Assembly: GCA_029821735.1 (NCBI GenBank) | Contig: JALGSU010000030.1 | Coordinates: 1-51,490, forward strand | Direction of reading: 5' to 3' | DNA from: Candidatus Zipacnadia bacterium | GTDB lineage: Bacteria > Armatimonadota > Zipacnadia > Zipacnadales > UBA5352 | Length of the DNA: 51,490 nucleotides | Part shown: positions 1-7,451 of the stretch, piece by piece | Layout of the letters: every line of letters begins with the position of its first letter | How positions within the stretch are numbered: position 1 is the stretch's first letter | Program-made: the position numbers and the translations under genes | The notes under the pieces: generated by a model | What the model was told of the DNA's origin: nothing | Database searches by the model: none | The model's input: the letters and a program-made list of their open reading frames with translations, nothing else

Positions 1-89
1 GCCAGCGTCTCGCCGCTGCTCGCGTCGAAAAGCCCCACTTTGACTGCCGTCGTCCCCAGGTCGATGCCCATCAGAGCTTCGCGCGCCAC
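1..89 (-). CDS. FGGY-family carbohydrate kinase, N-terminal fragment (cut by window edge)
   Basis: Only the first 29 codons are present. The readable motif MGIDLGTTAVKVGLFD is the phosphate-1 loop of the ASKHA fold as found in FGGY sugar kinases (xylulokinase, glycerokinase, ribulokinase), which use ATP to phosphorylate a sugar or polyol in the cytoplasm. The substrate cannot be told from this piece. A GTG at 89 follows the stop codon of the upstream amidohydrolase (92-94) by two bases, so the two are probably translationally coupled; an internal ATG at 71 is the alternative start. As the last gene of a long minus-strand run of glycan-degradation genes, it plausibly phosphorylates a released sugar or uronate-derived ketose. 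Confidence 0.8.
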   Translation of the reverse strand, partial: MAREALMGIDLGTTAVKVGLFDASSGETL

Positions 90-91
90 GG

Positions 92-1097
92 CTACCAGCC
101 CGCCTTCGCCGCAAGAACTCGGTCCATCAGCCGCCGCGCGTTGCCCCAGAACACATCCTCGATCGTGTCCTCCATATATCCCAGCCCGTGTATCGTGTCC
201 CCCAGCGCCGCCATCATCTCGTACACGGTCAGCGTATACCCGGCCTCCACTTCCGGCGGCTGCCGGTCGGTGTTCCACGAATAATCCCCGCTCACCAAGT
301 TCACGTACGCCTCCCCGCGCCACGTCCGCCGCCCGCGCATATAGAAGATCGGCTGGTCGGTCGCAAAGAGCAGTCGTTCGGGCCCGAAGCGATCGAGCGC
401 GAGCGCCAGCACCGCCGGGTTCAGCACCGCCGATGTGTCGAACAGTATCCCCGGATCATCGGCCAGCGGCGCGAATCCCGCTCGCGCGTGATAGCCCGAA
501 TACGACCGCCCCAGGTGCGCGATCACCAGCACGATCTCCGGATACCGCTCGCGAATCTCCAGAATCTCCGCAATGTTCGCCGGGTCTGCCAGCCGGTCGG
601 CTCGAGGAATGTGCAGCGTCAGCCACGCCCCCAGATCGTTGAGCACCTCTAGCTGGTGGTGAGGCAGGAAGTCAAAAACACTCACATCCCCGCCGACCCA
701 GTTCGGGTCAAGCCGCTCGTACGGCTTCACCCCGAGGATATGCGGCAGGCGAAGTTGTGCCAGCAGCGTCTCCTGATCCCACGTCGGCGGCGCGAGCGCC
801 AGTGCATACGACTCCGACCCCGCCAGTCCCTCCGACAGATACGCGTTGCTCGCCTGATGCAGCCCATGCGTCCGAGGCGATCCGAAGCACAGGAAATCCA
901 CCTCGCGCCCCGGACTCCGGCCCGGCGATCTCCTGCGGGAACTTCGCCGGCCCGACCCGTGGCATGTCCGGCCCAAGATGCTCCGCCAGGTTCACGTGCC
1001 GGTGCGCATCGATCACCCGCGCCGGCAGCCACGGCTCGATACGCTCGTCCCAGAACCGCCGATCCACGTCATTAACCTCGTAGTATGGATGTGGCAT
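92..1097 (-). CDS. Amidohydrolase-family metal-dependent hydrolase, frameshifted
   Basis: This reads as one TIM-barrel amidohydrolase of about 334 residues broken by one frameshift. The N-terminal part, in one frame from ATG 1097, carries the metal-binding motif VIDAHRHVN near residue 30. The rest, in the next frame, carries VIAHLGRS, the FDTSAV strand and LLFATDQP, a barrel-end motif typical of amidohydrolase_2 proteins. The break is at a run of four C (908-911); removing one base joins the frames and gives a length divisible by three. A second ATG at 1115 is possible, but AAAGG precedes 1097. Family members act as hydrolases, decarboxylases or isomerases; the substrate is unknown. It sits directly before the FGGY kinase start. 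Whether the frameshift is real or a sequencing error cannot be decided here. Confidence 0.75.
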
Positions 1098-1141
1098 ATA
1101 CTCGCGCCTTTCCATCCGTCATCACCGCGGCCGTCAACTAG

Positions 1142-1169
1142 CCCCCCTCGTCCGGAACGGAGAGGGGGG
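1142..1169. repeat. Strong GC hairpin between amidohydrolase and aminotransferase
   Basis: CCCCCCTC (1142-1149) pairs with GAGGGGGG (1162-1169), and the inner TCCG (1151-1154) pairs with CGGA (1158-1161) around a GAA loop, leaving one bulged G. The result is a nearly perfect 12-bp stem in the 99-bp gap between two minus-strand genes. It could attenuate or terminate transcription, or be a mobile REP-like palindrome; no U-tract follows on either strand. Confidence 0.6.
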
Positions 1170-1196
1170 TCGGGGGGAGAGGCGGCCGTCCGCCCT

Positions 1197-2597
1197 CTAC
1201 CACGCCCTGGCCTCAAGCAACTCCCCGATCGCTCCCACCGTGAAGTCGCCCATCGCCTCGTCCATCGGCAGCGCAAACTTGGTCAGAATCGTCGAGTGCC
1301 CCTCATGGTACGCATGCGCTCGCAGCCACAGCCCGCGCGCAACCGCCGCTTTGTGGAATCCCAGCGCATCGCCCCGGTCCCGGAACTTCAGCGCCGACAT
1401 ATGCGCCGCACCCCGGGCCTCCACCAGCAACTCCGGGAACTCCACCGGCAGCGCGGCCATCGCTGCATGGTAGTATGCCCCCACTGCCTCGATCCGCTCC
1501 GCCTCGCGCTCTATCAGCCCGATGCACCCCAGCGCCACATACGCCGCCAGCGCCGCGTTGCCGTTGGTGCTGATCGCGTCATACTGCTCCAGCAGATCAT
1601 ACTTGCCCCGATATATCAGCGCCGACAGCGGATGCAACCCCGCGGTCATGCCTTTGCCCAGCACGATGAAGTCTGGCGTCAGCCCGAGCCGCTTCGCATA
1701 GACCACCTCGGGGAACCAGAACCCCGTCTGGATCTCGTCCAGTGTCATCAGCGCCCCGGTCTCATCGCACAGCCGCCGCGCCAGATGCAGATACTCCGGG
1801 TCGACCATGATCGCCTCGCGGTTCATCATGATCGGCTCGGCCCAGAACGCCGCCACGCGCTCGCCATACTGCGCGAACACCGCCGACAGTTCGTCGGGGT
1901 CATTCGGCTGCACCATCACGAACTCCACGCCCGTGAAATACTCCGGCCACATGCCCCGCAGCCGCTGGGCGAACAGGTCCGTGCCGTGGTAGTTCCCGTC
2001 GAGGGTGATGAACACCGGCGTGCCCTCGCCGGACTTCTCGCGGGCGTAATGCAGTAGCTGTATCTTCATCGCCGCTGCGCACGCCACCGTCCCGGTCGCG
2101 CAGCCGGTCAGTACCGTGTTGAGCCGGTCACCGTCGGCCACCAGCGCGTCTGCGTCCGCGCCCGGGTTCATCACTTCAATCAGCTTGCCCGCCAACCGCT
2201 TCACCGGCGCCGATGGAATGTTCGAATGATTATCCCACACGATTCCGCGCTCGATCCCATCCAGCAACAGCGCCGTCAACTCCGGATGCTCATACCCCCA
2301 CGTCATCTGGTAGTGCCCGCCCGTGCAGTCCAGGAAGAGCTGCCGCTGCTCGGTCAGGTAGAACATCCCGTGCCCGGCCAGCAGCTCCTCTGGAGCATCC
2401 GTGGCGATGCGCCCGTATGATTTCTGGAACCAGCGCTTATCCGGCCACGCGGCGGCGGGGATCGTGTCCACGATCTCCCCCACCAGCGGCAGCAGTTCGC
2501 CCTGCGGAGTCCGGCGCAGGTAGTCTTGCCCCGCCGCCAGCGCCTGCGCCAGCGCGCCGTCGGCATCGCCCATCAGCCCGTCAAATGTCAACGCCAT
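1197..2597 (-). CDS. Class III PLP-dependent aminotransferase
   Basis: A complete protein of about 466 residues of the acetylornithine/4-aminobutyrate aminotransferase superfamily (fold type I, cytoplasmic). Visible landmarks, numbered from the upstream GTG at 2606 (subtract 3 for the chosen start), are TGCATGT near 168-173, YHG near 206-208, the PLP-ring aspartate in LDEIQTGF (D290) and the Schiff-base lysine in LGKGMTAG (K318). These are what an active enzyme needs. ATG 2597 was chosen because GAGGTGG lies about six bases before it. Class III enzymes move an amino group between an omega-amine or amino sugar and a keto acid; the substrate is not visible. Placement between a zinc dehydrogenase and an amidohydrolase suggests processing of an amino- or keto-sugar derivative. 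Confidence 0.88.
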   Translation of the reverse strand: MALTFDGLMGDADGALAQALAAGQDYLRRTPQGELLPLVGEIVDTIPAAAWPDKRWFQKSYGRIATDAPEELLAGHGMFYLTEQRQLFLDCTGGHYQMTWGYEHPELTALLLDGIERGIVWDNHSNIPSAPVKRLAGKLIEVMNPGADADALVADGDRLNTVLTGCATGTVACAAAMKIQLLHYAREKSGEGTPVFITLDGNYHGTDLFAQRLRGMWPEYFTGVEFVMVQPNDPDELSAVFAQYGERVAAFWAEPIMMNREAIMVDPEYLHLARRLCDETGALMTLDEIQTGFWFPEVVYAKRLGLTPDFIVLGKGMTAGLHPLSALIYRGKYDLLEQYDAISTNGNAALAAYVALGCIGLIEREAERIEAVGAYYHAAMAALPVEFPELLVEARGAAHMSALKFRDRGDALGFHKAAVARGLWLRAHAYHEGHSTILTKFALPMDEAMGDFTVGAIGELLEARAW

Positions 2598-2678
2598 CTG
2601 ATCCACCTCATCGTCGTTTTCTCACATCGTCGCCTTGGCAGTAGTGCCCGTCGTCGCCGTTCCCCTGTCCCGCCGTTT

Positions 2679-2721
2679 GCCGTTCTCTGCGCCTCCGTGT
2701 CTCTGCGGTTTGCCGTTCCCG
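2679..2721. repeat. Degenerate intergenic repeat (CTCTGCG/GTCTCTGCGG type)
   Basis: The gap before the aminotransferase contains repeated GCCGTT units and a stretch with CTCTGCG and GTCTCTGCGG followed by TTTGCCGTT. A close relative occurs in another gap at 36456-36482 (GCGTCTCTGCGG then TTTGCC). The shared text in unrelated gaps suggests a dispersed non-coding element of unknown function. Confidence 0.45.
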
Positions 2722-2725
2722 CCCA

Positions 2726-3751
2726 CTACCCCACAAACATCACTTTCCCGCACCGTCCCTCATCTGCCGTCCGCAGCGCCTCGTCCGCATCGTCAAGCCC
2801 GAACCTGTGCGTGATCGCGGGCGCGAAGCTCATCCCGCTGGTCGCGAGGAACCGCGCGAAGTCCCAACTCCAACCCAGCGGGAAGACCACTGAGCCCACT
2901 ATCGTGCACGCCTTCCCGTGGATCTGCGTCGGGTTGATGACCTTGTCATCCTGCCCCACGCCGACGATCGCGATCCGCCCGTAGCGCGCGATCGACGGGA
3001 TCATGCACTCGCGCGCGGCGGTGCTCCCGGAAGTCTCGATGATGCAGTCGACTCCGTCGATCCAGTCCACACCCGGCACTTGCGCGAACTCCACCGCTCG
3101 CTCGGTCACATCTTCCTCAGCGGCGTTCACTACCGCGTCCGCCCCGCACGCCAGCCCCAGTTCCAGCCGCTCGGGCGCGATATCCGTGCCCACCACGCGC
3201 AGCCCCATCGCCTTGGCGATGAGCACCGCGCTCAACCCCACCGGCCCGAGCCCGAACACCGCCAGGCTCTCATGCGCCCGCGCCTCGATCCGCCTCAGCG
3301 CCGAATACGCGGTCGTGCCCACACACGCCATGAACACTCCGTCGTCGATGCTCACCTGCTCCGGCAGCGGGATGCAGTTGGCCTCGCCGGCCGTCATGTA
3401 CTCCGCGAAGGACCCCGGCCGGCTCACCCCGTAGCACTGGTGCCCGTGCCGACATCGCACGGTCTCCCCGCGCGCGCACATATCGCACACGCCGCAGCCC
3501 TGGTGATGGTGCACACTCACCCGGTCACCCACTTCCAGGTTCACGATCCCCGGCCCCAGCGCCACCACTTCGCCCGCAGGCTCATGCCCGCCGATCTGAT
3601 TCATGTCCCTGTCGCCGCGGTACACGTGCAGGTCTGACCCGCATATCCCGGTGGCGAGGACGCGGATGAGCGCCTCGCCATGCTGCGGCTCAGGCGTCTC
3701 GAACTCGCGCACCGCAACCGTCCGGTTGCCTGTGAAGACAACGCCCTTCAT
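2726..3751 (-). CDS. Zinc-dependent medium-chain alcohol/polyol dehydrogenase
   Basis: A 341-residue MDR-superfamily oxidoreductase that oxidises a secondary alcohol or polyol with NAD(P). The catalytic zinc site is recognisable as C37 in GICGSD and H56-E57 in GGHEPAGE. The structural-zinc lobe is CGVCDMCARGETVRC (C86, C89, C92, C100), and the Rossmann motif is FGLGPVGLSA. The overall pattern is that of sorbitol/L-threonine-3-dehydrogenase-like enzymes. ATG 3751 is preferred over an upstream in-frame ATG at 3829 because GAGGTG stands just before it and the fold begins with MKGVVF. It lies downstream of the heparinase-like gene in the same direction and probably oxidises a sugar released by the secreted enzymes. 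The exact substrate is unknown. Confidence 0.88.
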   Translation of the reverse strand: MKGVVFTGNRTVAVREFETPEPQHGEALIRVLATGICGSDLHVYRGDRDMNQIGGHEPAGEVVALGPGIVNLEVGDRVSVHHHQGCGVCDMCARGETVRCRHGHQCYGVSRPGSFAEYMTAGEANCIPLPEQVSIDDGVFMACVGTTAYSALRRIEARAHESLAVFGLGPVGLSAVLIAKAMGLRVVGTDIAPERLELGLACGADAVVNAAEEDVTERAVEFAQVPGVDWIDGVDCIIETSGSTAARECMIPSIARYGRIAIVGVGQDDKVINPTQIHGKACTIVGSVVFPLGWSWDFARFLATSGMSFAPAITHRFGLDDADEALRTADEGRCGKVMFVG

Positions 3752-3816
3752 GCTGCACCTCGCTGCTGCTTTCTGATTGTGCCACGCAATTTCGCCGCAC
3801 CCACGTCCGCCCCTCT

Positions 3817-3868
3817 GCCTGCCCACCATAGCTTCAGCGAAGGTGGGTGCCCCGCCGGCCGTTTCTGT
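3817..3868. repeat. Dispersed palindromic repeat (GCCCACC ... GGTGGGTGCCCCGCCGG)
   Basis: CCCACC and GGTGGG form a stem over a loop containing AGCTTCAGCGA, followed by GCCCCGCCGG. The same text, expanded, occurs at 6354-6440. It lies in the gap between the heparinase-like gene and the dehydrogenase. Confidence 0.6.
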
Positions 3869-3883
3869 CAGTCCTCATGTGTG

Positions 3884-6304
3884 TCACTCCAGCGGTGTCG
3901 CACCGTCCTCAGTCAGCCGCTCCAGCCGCTCCCCGCCGTGCAGGAACCAGCTCAGCGCCTCACCGTCAGCGCCCAGGCGCACCGCCGCCATCTCGCCATC
4001 GGTGCTCAGCCCCATGCCCGCCAACTCGCCCTCGCCCGTCCGCCACAGCACCACGATCTCCTCGTCTCCCACTTCGGCGCTAATCGCGTATCCCGCCTCC
4101 ACCCGCTCCGCACGCGCCGCCCCCGTCTTCGCCTCGCCCTTGCGATACGGCCAGATCAGCGTGACGAACTCCGTCGCGTCCGTCGCCTCGCTCGTCGCCG
4201 CGGTCAGATGGTATTGAGTCAGCTTGACGCGCGGTCGCGGCGGCGGATCGAACTGGTCGGTCTGGCTCACCGTCAGCCCCGCCGGGGCTAGCATGCTGAT
4301 GTCGCAGCCCGCCTCACCCACCGCAACCCGAATATCCTCGGGCCCGTTCACTGTCATCTCCGTCGGCGCATGCAGCCAGTACTCGAAGGTCGCCGGCTCA
4401 GGCGTCGCCAATTCATCAAGCACCAGCACCAGGTCCGGCTTCACGAACAGGATGTGCCGGTTGAACTTGCTCACCAGCCCGTCTGGATATGCGCCCGCCG
4501 TCTCACCCATCACATAGTCGTACTCTTCCGACGTCTCGAAGCGCGCGATCCGCCCCATCGGCGACGAGTTATGCGCGTTCTGGCTGATGCCGTTGACCGT
4601 GATGTTGTTCACCGACCGCGTCGTCCACATCCACTGCTTGTGGTGCTTGCTCCCATACGAATCCCGTCGTCCGGTCCGTATCAGCAGCGGCTCCCCATAC
4701 GCATACAGCAGGAACGAGTTCTGCGATTCATAGCCATGGCTCTGCGATCCGAACGGACTGGACTTCAGCTCGATCTGCACGTCATTGTTCGAGTCCGTCA
4801 GGTCAGTATGCAGCAGCGCCAGCCCGGTGCCCTCAAACACCCGCGAGTCGGGCAACTCATCCAGCCGACCTGCCTCCACATCCGGCAGCGCGCCTCGCAC
4901 AAACCCCACATACCCGCCGCCCACCGACGGTCCGCCAAGCTGCTCCACGTACGCCTGCCAGTGCGCGTTTTGCGCCTGCGAGGCGAAGATGCTCACCAGA
5001 CCGACGTTGCTCGTGCTCTTGCGCCCGCCCGCGTGGTCTCCGAAGCCGCCGCTCGGGCAGTTCGGCGGCATCAGGTAGATCGGGAAATACCCCGCCTGCG
5101 AGAAGAACGGTTTCTGGTACCCATCAACTCCCAGCGCCGTGCGCTGCACGTCCAGCCACCACGTCACGCGGCTCAGGTAGCTCGACCAGTACGCCGCCCC
5201 CTCATGCCAGCCGCCATCGTCATCGGCCCACACCGGATACGCGTTCGCGAACACGTTGGCCGCGAACCACACCCAGTCCTCAGCTCCGGGCACCTCCCCC
5301 AGGAACGCGATCCCGATCTCGCCCAGGAAGTGCCACGCCCGGTTCGAGTGGCTCGCATACGGTCGCCACAGGTGCCGCGGATACAGGTGCCGGTACATCT
5401 CGTCCCCGCGCACTGCCATGACCTCGCGGCACTTCTCCCGCTCCTCTTCAGTCAGCAGGTCGTTCACGAACGTATACGTGCGCGAGAAGTAGTAGTTGTA
5501 GGGCATGCCCGCCTCGTCATTGTACCGGTAGCCCGTGGCGCCCTTGGGGTCCCACTCCGCCGCTGCCATCAGCAGTTCGCGCGCCTTCTGCCCATACTCT
5601 TCCGGCCCGCCCAGCAGGCGCGTGAACGCCAGCGTCGCCGCGCCGTTGAGCACCTTCGTGGCGTACGTCCGGTTCCCCCACCAGATCTTCCGCCACTCAT
5701 CGCTGCCTCGCACGGTGCCCTCCGGATACTTCGGCGGCTCCTCCGTAGGCGGCGGGTTGGCCATGATCTTCTCACACTCAGCGACCAGCCCGGCGTAGCG
5801 ATCCGCCATCCCGCCTGCGGCCAACTCGCGCAGGTTCGGTACATCCTCCGGCCGCACGAACAGTCGCGGGTGACCAGCTGGCACGCGCGCCAGTAGCTCC
5901 TCTCGCACTGGCAGCGCGAACTCGTTGACGCCCTCGGGCATGGTCAGCCCACGCGCCCGGCTCCACTCCGACCGCCCGCCCTCAGCGTCGATCGCGGCCA
6001 CTCGCCACCACAGCTCCCCCGTCGGCAGCGTCTGCGGCGGACAGTGCACATTCAGCCCCGCCACATCCGCCTCGTAGACCACGTCCGCGAAGCCCTCGTC
6101 ACGCGCCACCTGCAGCGCGTAACTGACCGCCCCCTCCTGCGGCCGCCAGCAGAACCCCGGCGGATTGACCCGCATCTCCCGCCCTTCCTCTGGCCGGAAT
6201 CCCCACTCCCCCGGAGCCCCGCGCGTGTCATCGAACTCAGTCGCGGCGTTCCCGCACGCCATCACACTCACCACCATTAGCGCGGCCATAAGCAGTTTCG
6301 CCAT
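3884..6304 (-). CDS. Exported heparinase II/III-like polysaccharide lyase with N-terminal DUF4962-like region
   Basis: A protein of about 806 residues beginning with a hydrophobic export signal (MMAKLLMAALMVVSVMACG). VMAC could be a weak lipobox. After a fibronectin-like segment (residues ~35-130, with the SYALQVARDEGF and LWWRVAAID pattern) comes an alpha/alpha-toroid region of the DUF4962 type (~145-480). The beta-sandwich part of heparinase II/III proteins follows, with SQSHGYESQNSF and LLIRTGR near 540-570. Relatives cleave uronic-acid-containing polysaccharides (heparin/heparan sulfate, alginate and others) by beta-elimination, outside the cytoplasm. GGAGG lies five bases before ATG 6304; another ATG at 6307 is only two bases from it. 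The glycan cleaved is not determinable. Confidence 0.85.
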   Translation of the reverse strand: MAKLLMAALMVVSVMACGNAATEFDDTRGAPGEWGFRPEEGREMRVNPPGFCWRPQEGAVSYALQVARDEGFADVVYEADVAGLNVHCPPQTLPTGELWWRVAAIDAEGGRSEWSRARGLTMPEGVNEFALPVREELLARVPAGHPRLFVRPEDVPNLRELAAGGMADRYAGLVAECEKIMANPPPTEEPPKYPEGTVRGSDEWRKIWWGNRTYATKVLNGAATLAFTRLLGGPEEYGQKARELLMAAAEWDPKGATGYRYNDEAGMPYNYYFSRTYTFVNDLLTEEEREKCREVMAVRGDEMYRHLYPRHLWRPYASHSNRAWHFLGEIGIAFLGEVPGAEDWVWFAANVFANAYPVWADDDGGWHEGAAYWSSYLSRVTWWLDVQRTALGVDGYQKPFFSQAGYFPIYLMPPNCPSGGFGDHAGGRKSTSNVGLVSIFASQAQNAHWQAYVEQLGGPSVGGGYVGFVRGALPDVEAGRLDELPDSRVFEGTGLALLHTDLTDSNNDVQIELKSSPFGSQSHGYESQNSFLLYAYGEPLLIRTGRRDSYGSKHHKQWMWTTRSVNNITVNGISQNAHNSSPMGRIARFETSEEYDYVMGETAGAYPDGLVSKFNRHILFVKPDLVLVLDELATPEPATFEYWLHAPTEMTVNGPEDIRVAVGEAGCDISMLAPAGLTVSQTDQFDPPPRPRVKLTQYHLTAATSEATDATEFVTLIWPYRKGEAKTGAARAERVEAGYAISAEVGDEEIVVLWRTGEGELAGMGLSTDGEMAAVRLGADGEALSWFLHGGERLERLTEDGATPLE

Positions 6305-6353
6305 CATTGCCTCCAGTGTCACCGTTCATCCATGCCGCTTGCCTTTGCCGTCT

Positions 6354-6440
6354 GTAGGGCGGGGTCCCTGCCTGCCCACCAGCTTGTGGGCCATAGCTTC
6401 AGCGACGGCCCAAGCTTCAGCGAAGGTGGGTGCCCCGCCG
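6354..6440. repeat. Long copy of the GGGCGGGG ... CCCCGCC dispersed palindrome
   Basis: GGGCGGGG (6357-6364) can pair with CCCCGCC (6433-6439). An inner CCCACC/GGTGGG pair encloses two direct copies of AGCTTCAGCGA (6395-6405 and 6413-6423). This fills most of the 226-bp gap between the isochorismatase-fold gene and the heparinase-like gene. It shares its ends with copies at 3817, 16030 and 46493. Confidence 0.6.
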
Positions 6441-6530
6441 GTCGTTTCTGTTGTCGTTCAGGGGGGCCGGATTATGTGTATCCGGCCCGGCCGTTCAGCC
6501 GTCCGCCGTTCACCGTTCGCTTCTCGCCCT

Positions 6531-7451
6531 TCACCTGCCGCCGACCTTCGCAAGCCCCGCCGTCAACTCATCCAGATGAAACACATACCCAAACATCACT
6601 GCGGTCTTCCACATCGCATACTCGAGGTTGCCCTCAGTATCGGCGGAAGCCTTGTTCTCGATCGCCACGCACCCGCCCCGCACCGCCGAACACAGGTACC
6701 CCTTGCGCCCCATGTCGCACATCCCGCCCGGCGAGAACCACAGGCACCAGTTGATCGCCCACCCGCAATACACCAGGTGCGTAATGCCCCGCTTCGCCAT
6801 CAGCCGGTGCAGGTCCCAAGTCCCACCCACCACCAGGTCATCCCCCTGCGGCATCAGCACCGCCGGCATCCCCCAAACGTGTTCCGGCGACCCCTCCGGT
6901 CGCGCCGCGAGGTCGAACACCTCACGCTTATGCGCCGCCTGCAGACTCGCGTCGGGAAGCTTCTCCGGATCACCCGGCGGCTGCTCGCCGACTTCCGCTA
7001 CTGACCGTTCCCAGCACTCCCCGGTCTGGTAGTTGCGGTTAGGCTGCACATGCACCACCTGCAGACCCGCCGCTCGCGCTGCCTGCACCAGTCCCGGCAG
7101 CCGGTTCTCGATCATATCGACGGTGCGCGGCACCCACTCGACGGTCCCCAGCACATCCGGCCGTTGCGCGCCCGGGCCGAACTGCGTATCCGGTGTCAGC
7201 CCCGCGTCGGGCAGATGCATAAGCACCAGTGCGGTATGCTCCAAATCCAGTTCCCGCACTTCGCTCTGCCACCCGATGAACCCACGCGCCGCGGCTGCCC
7301 CGGCCGCAAAATCCGCCGGGTAGTGCCGGTATATATGCCACGGGACTTCGACGCTCCGGTCGACTTGATCTGCCATCGTCTGCGCTCCCTCCGTATCAGC
7401 GAACCCCTGCATCACCACACCCGCGGCGAACAATAGGACCACCGCCCTCAC
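6531..7451 (-). CDS. Isochorismatase-fold cysteine hydrolase-like protein, probably exported
   Basis: About 306 residues. GTG 7451 overlaps the corrected stop of the upstream gene as GTGA and is preceded by GGAGG-type sequence. From there the protein opens with MRAVVLLFAAGVVMQGFAD, a credible signal peptide. The body has the isochorismatase-like fold: ALVLMHLPDAG strand, QVVHVQPNR, WDLHRLMAKRG and the nucleophile-type segment GWAINWCLW (Cys ~236). In characterised family members an Asp-Lys-Cys triad acts. Here the position of the usual aspartate reads as His (VLMH, ~79) and no lysine is obvious before the GGT(W)DL segment, so activity is doubtful. Its role beside secreted glycan-active proteins is unknown. 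Confidence 0.72.
   Translation of the reverse strand: MRAVVLLFAAGVVMQGFADTEGAQTMADQVDRSVEVPWHIYRHYPADFAAGAAAARGFIGWQSEVRELDLEHTALVLMHLPDAGLTPDTQFGPGAQRPDVLGTVEWVPRTVDMIENRLPGLVQAARAAGLQVVHVQPNRNYQTGECWERSVAEVGEQPPGDPEKLPDASLQAAHKREVFDLAARPEGSPEHVWGMPAVLMPQGDDLVVGGTWDLHRLMAKRGITHLVYCGWAINWCLWFSPGGMCDMGRKGYLCSAVRGGCVAIENKASADTEGNLEYAMWKTAVMFGYVFHLDELTAGLAKVGGR

Noticed and set aside
978..2057. 359-codon plus-strand open frame
   Set aside because: It is antisense to the amidohydrolase and aminotransferase, both of which show clear family motifs.
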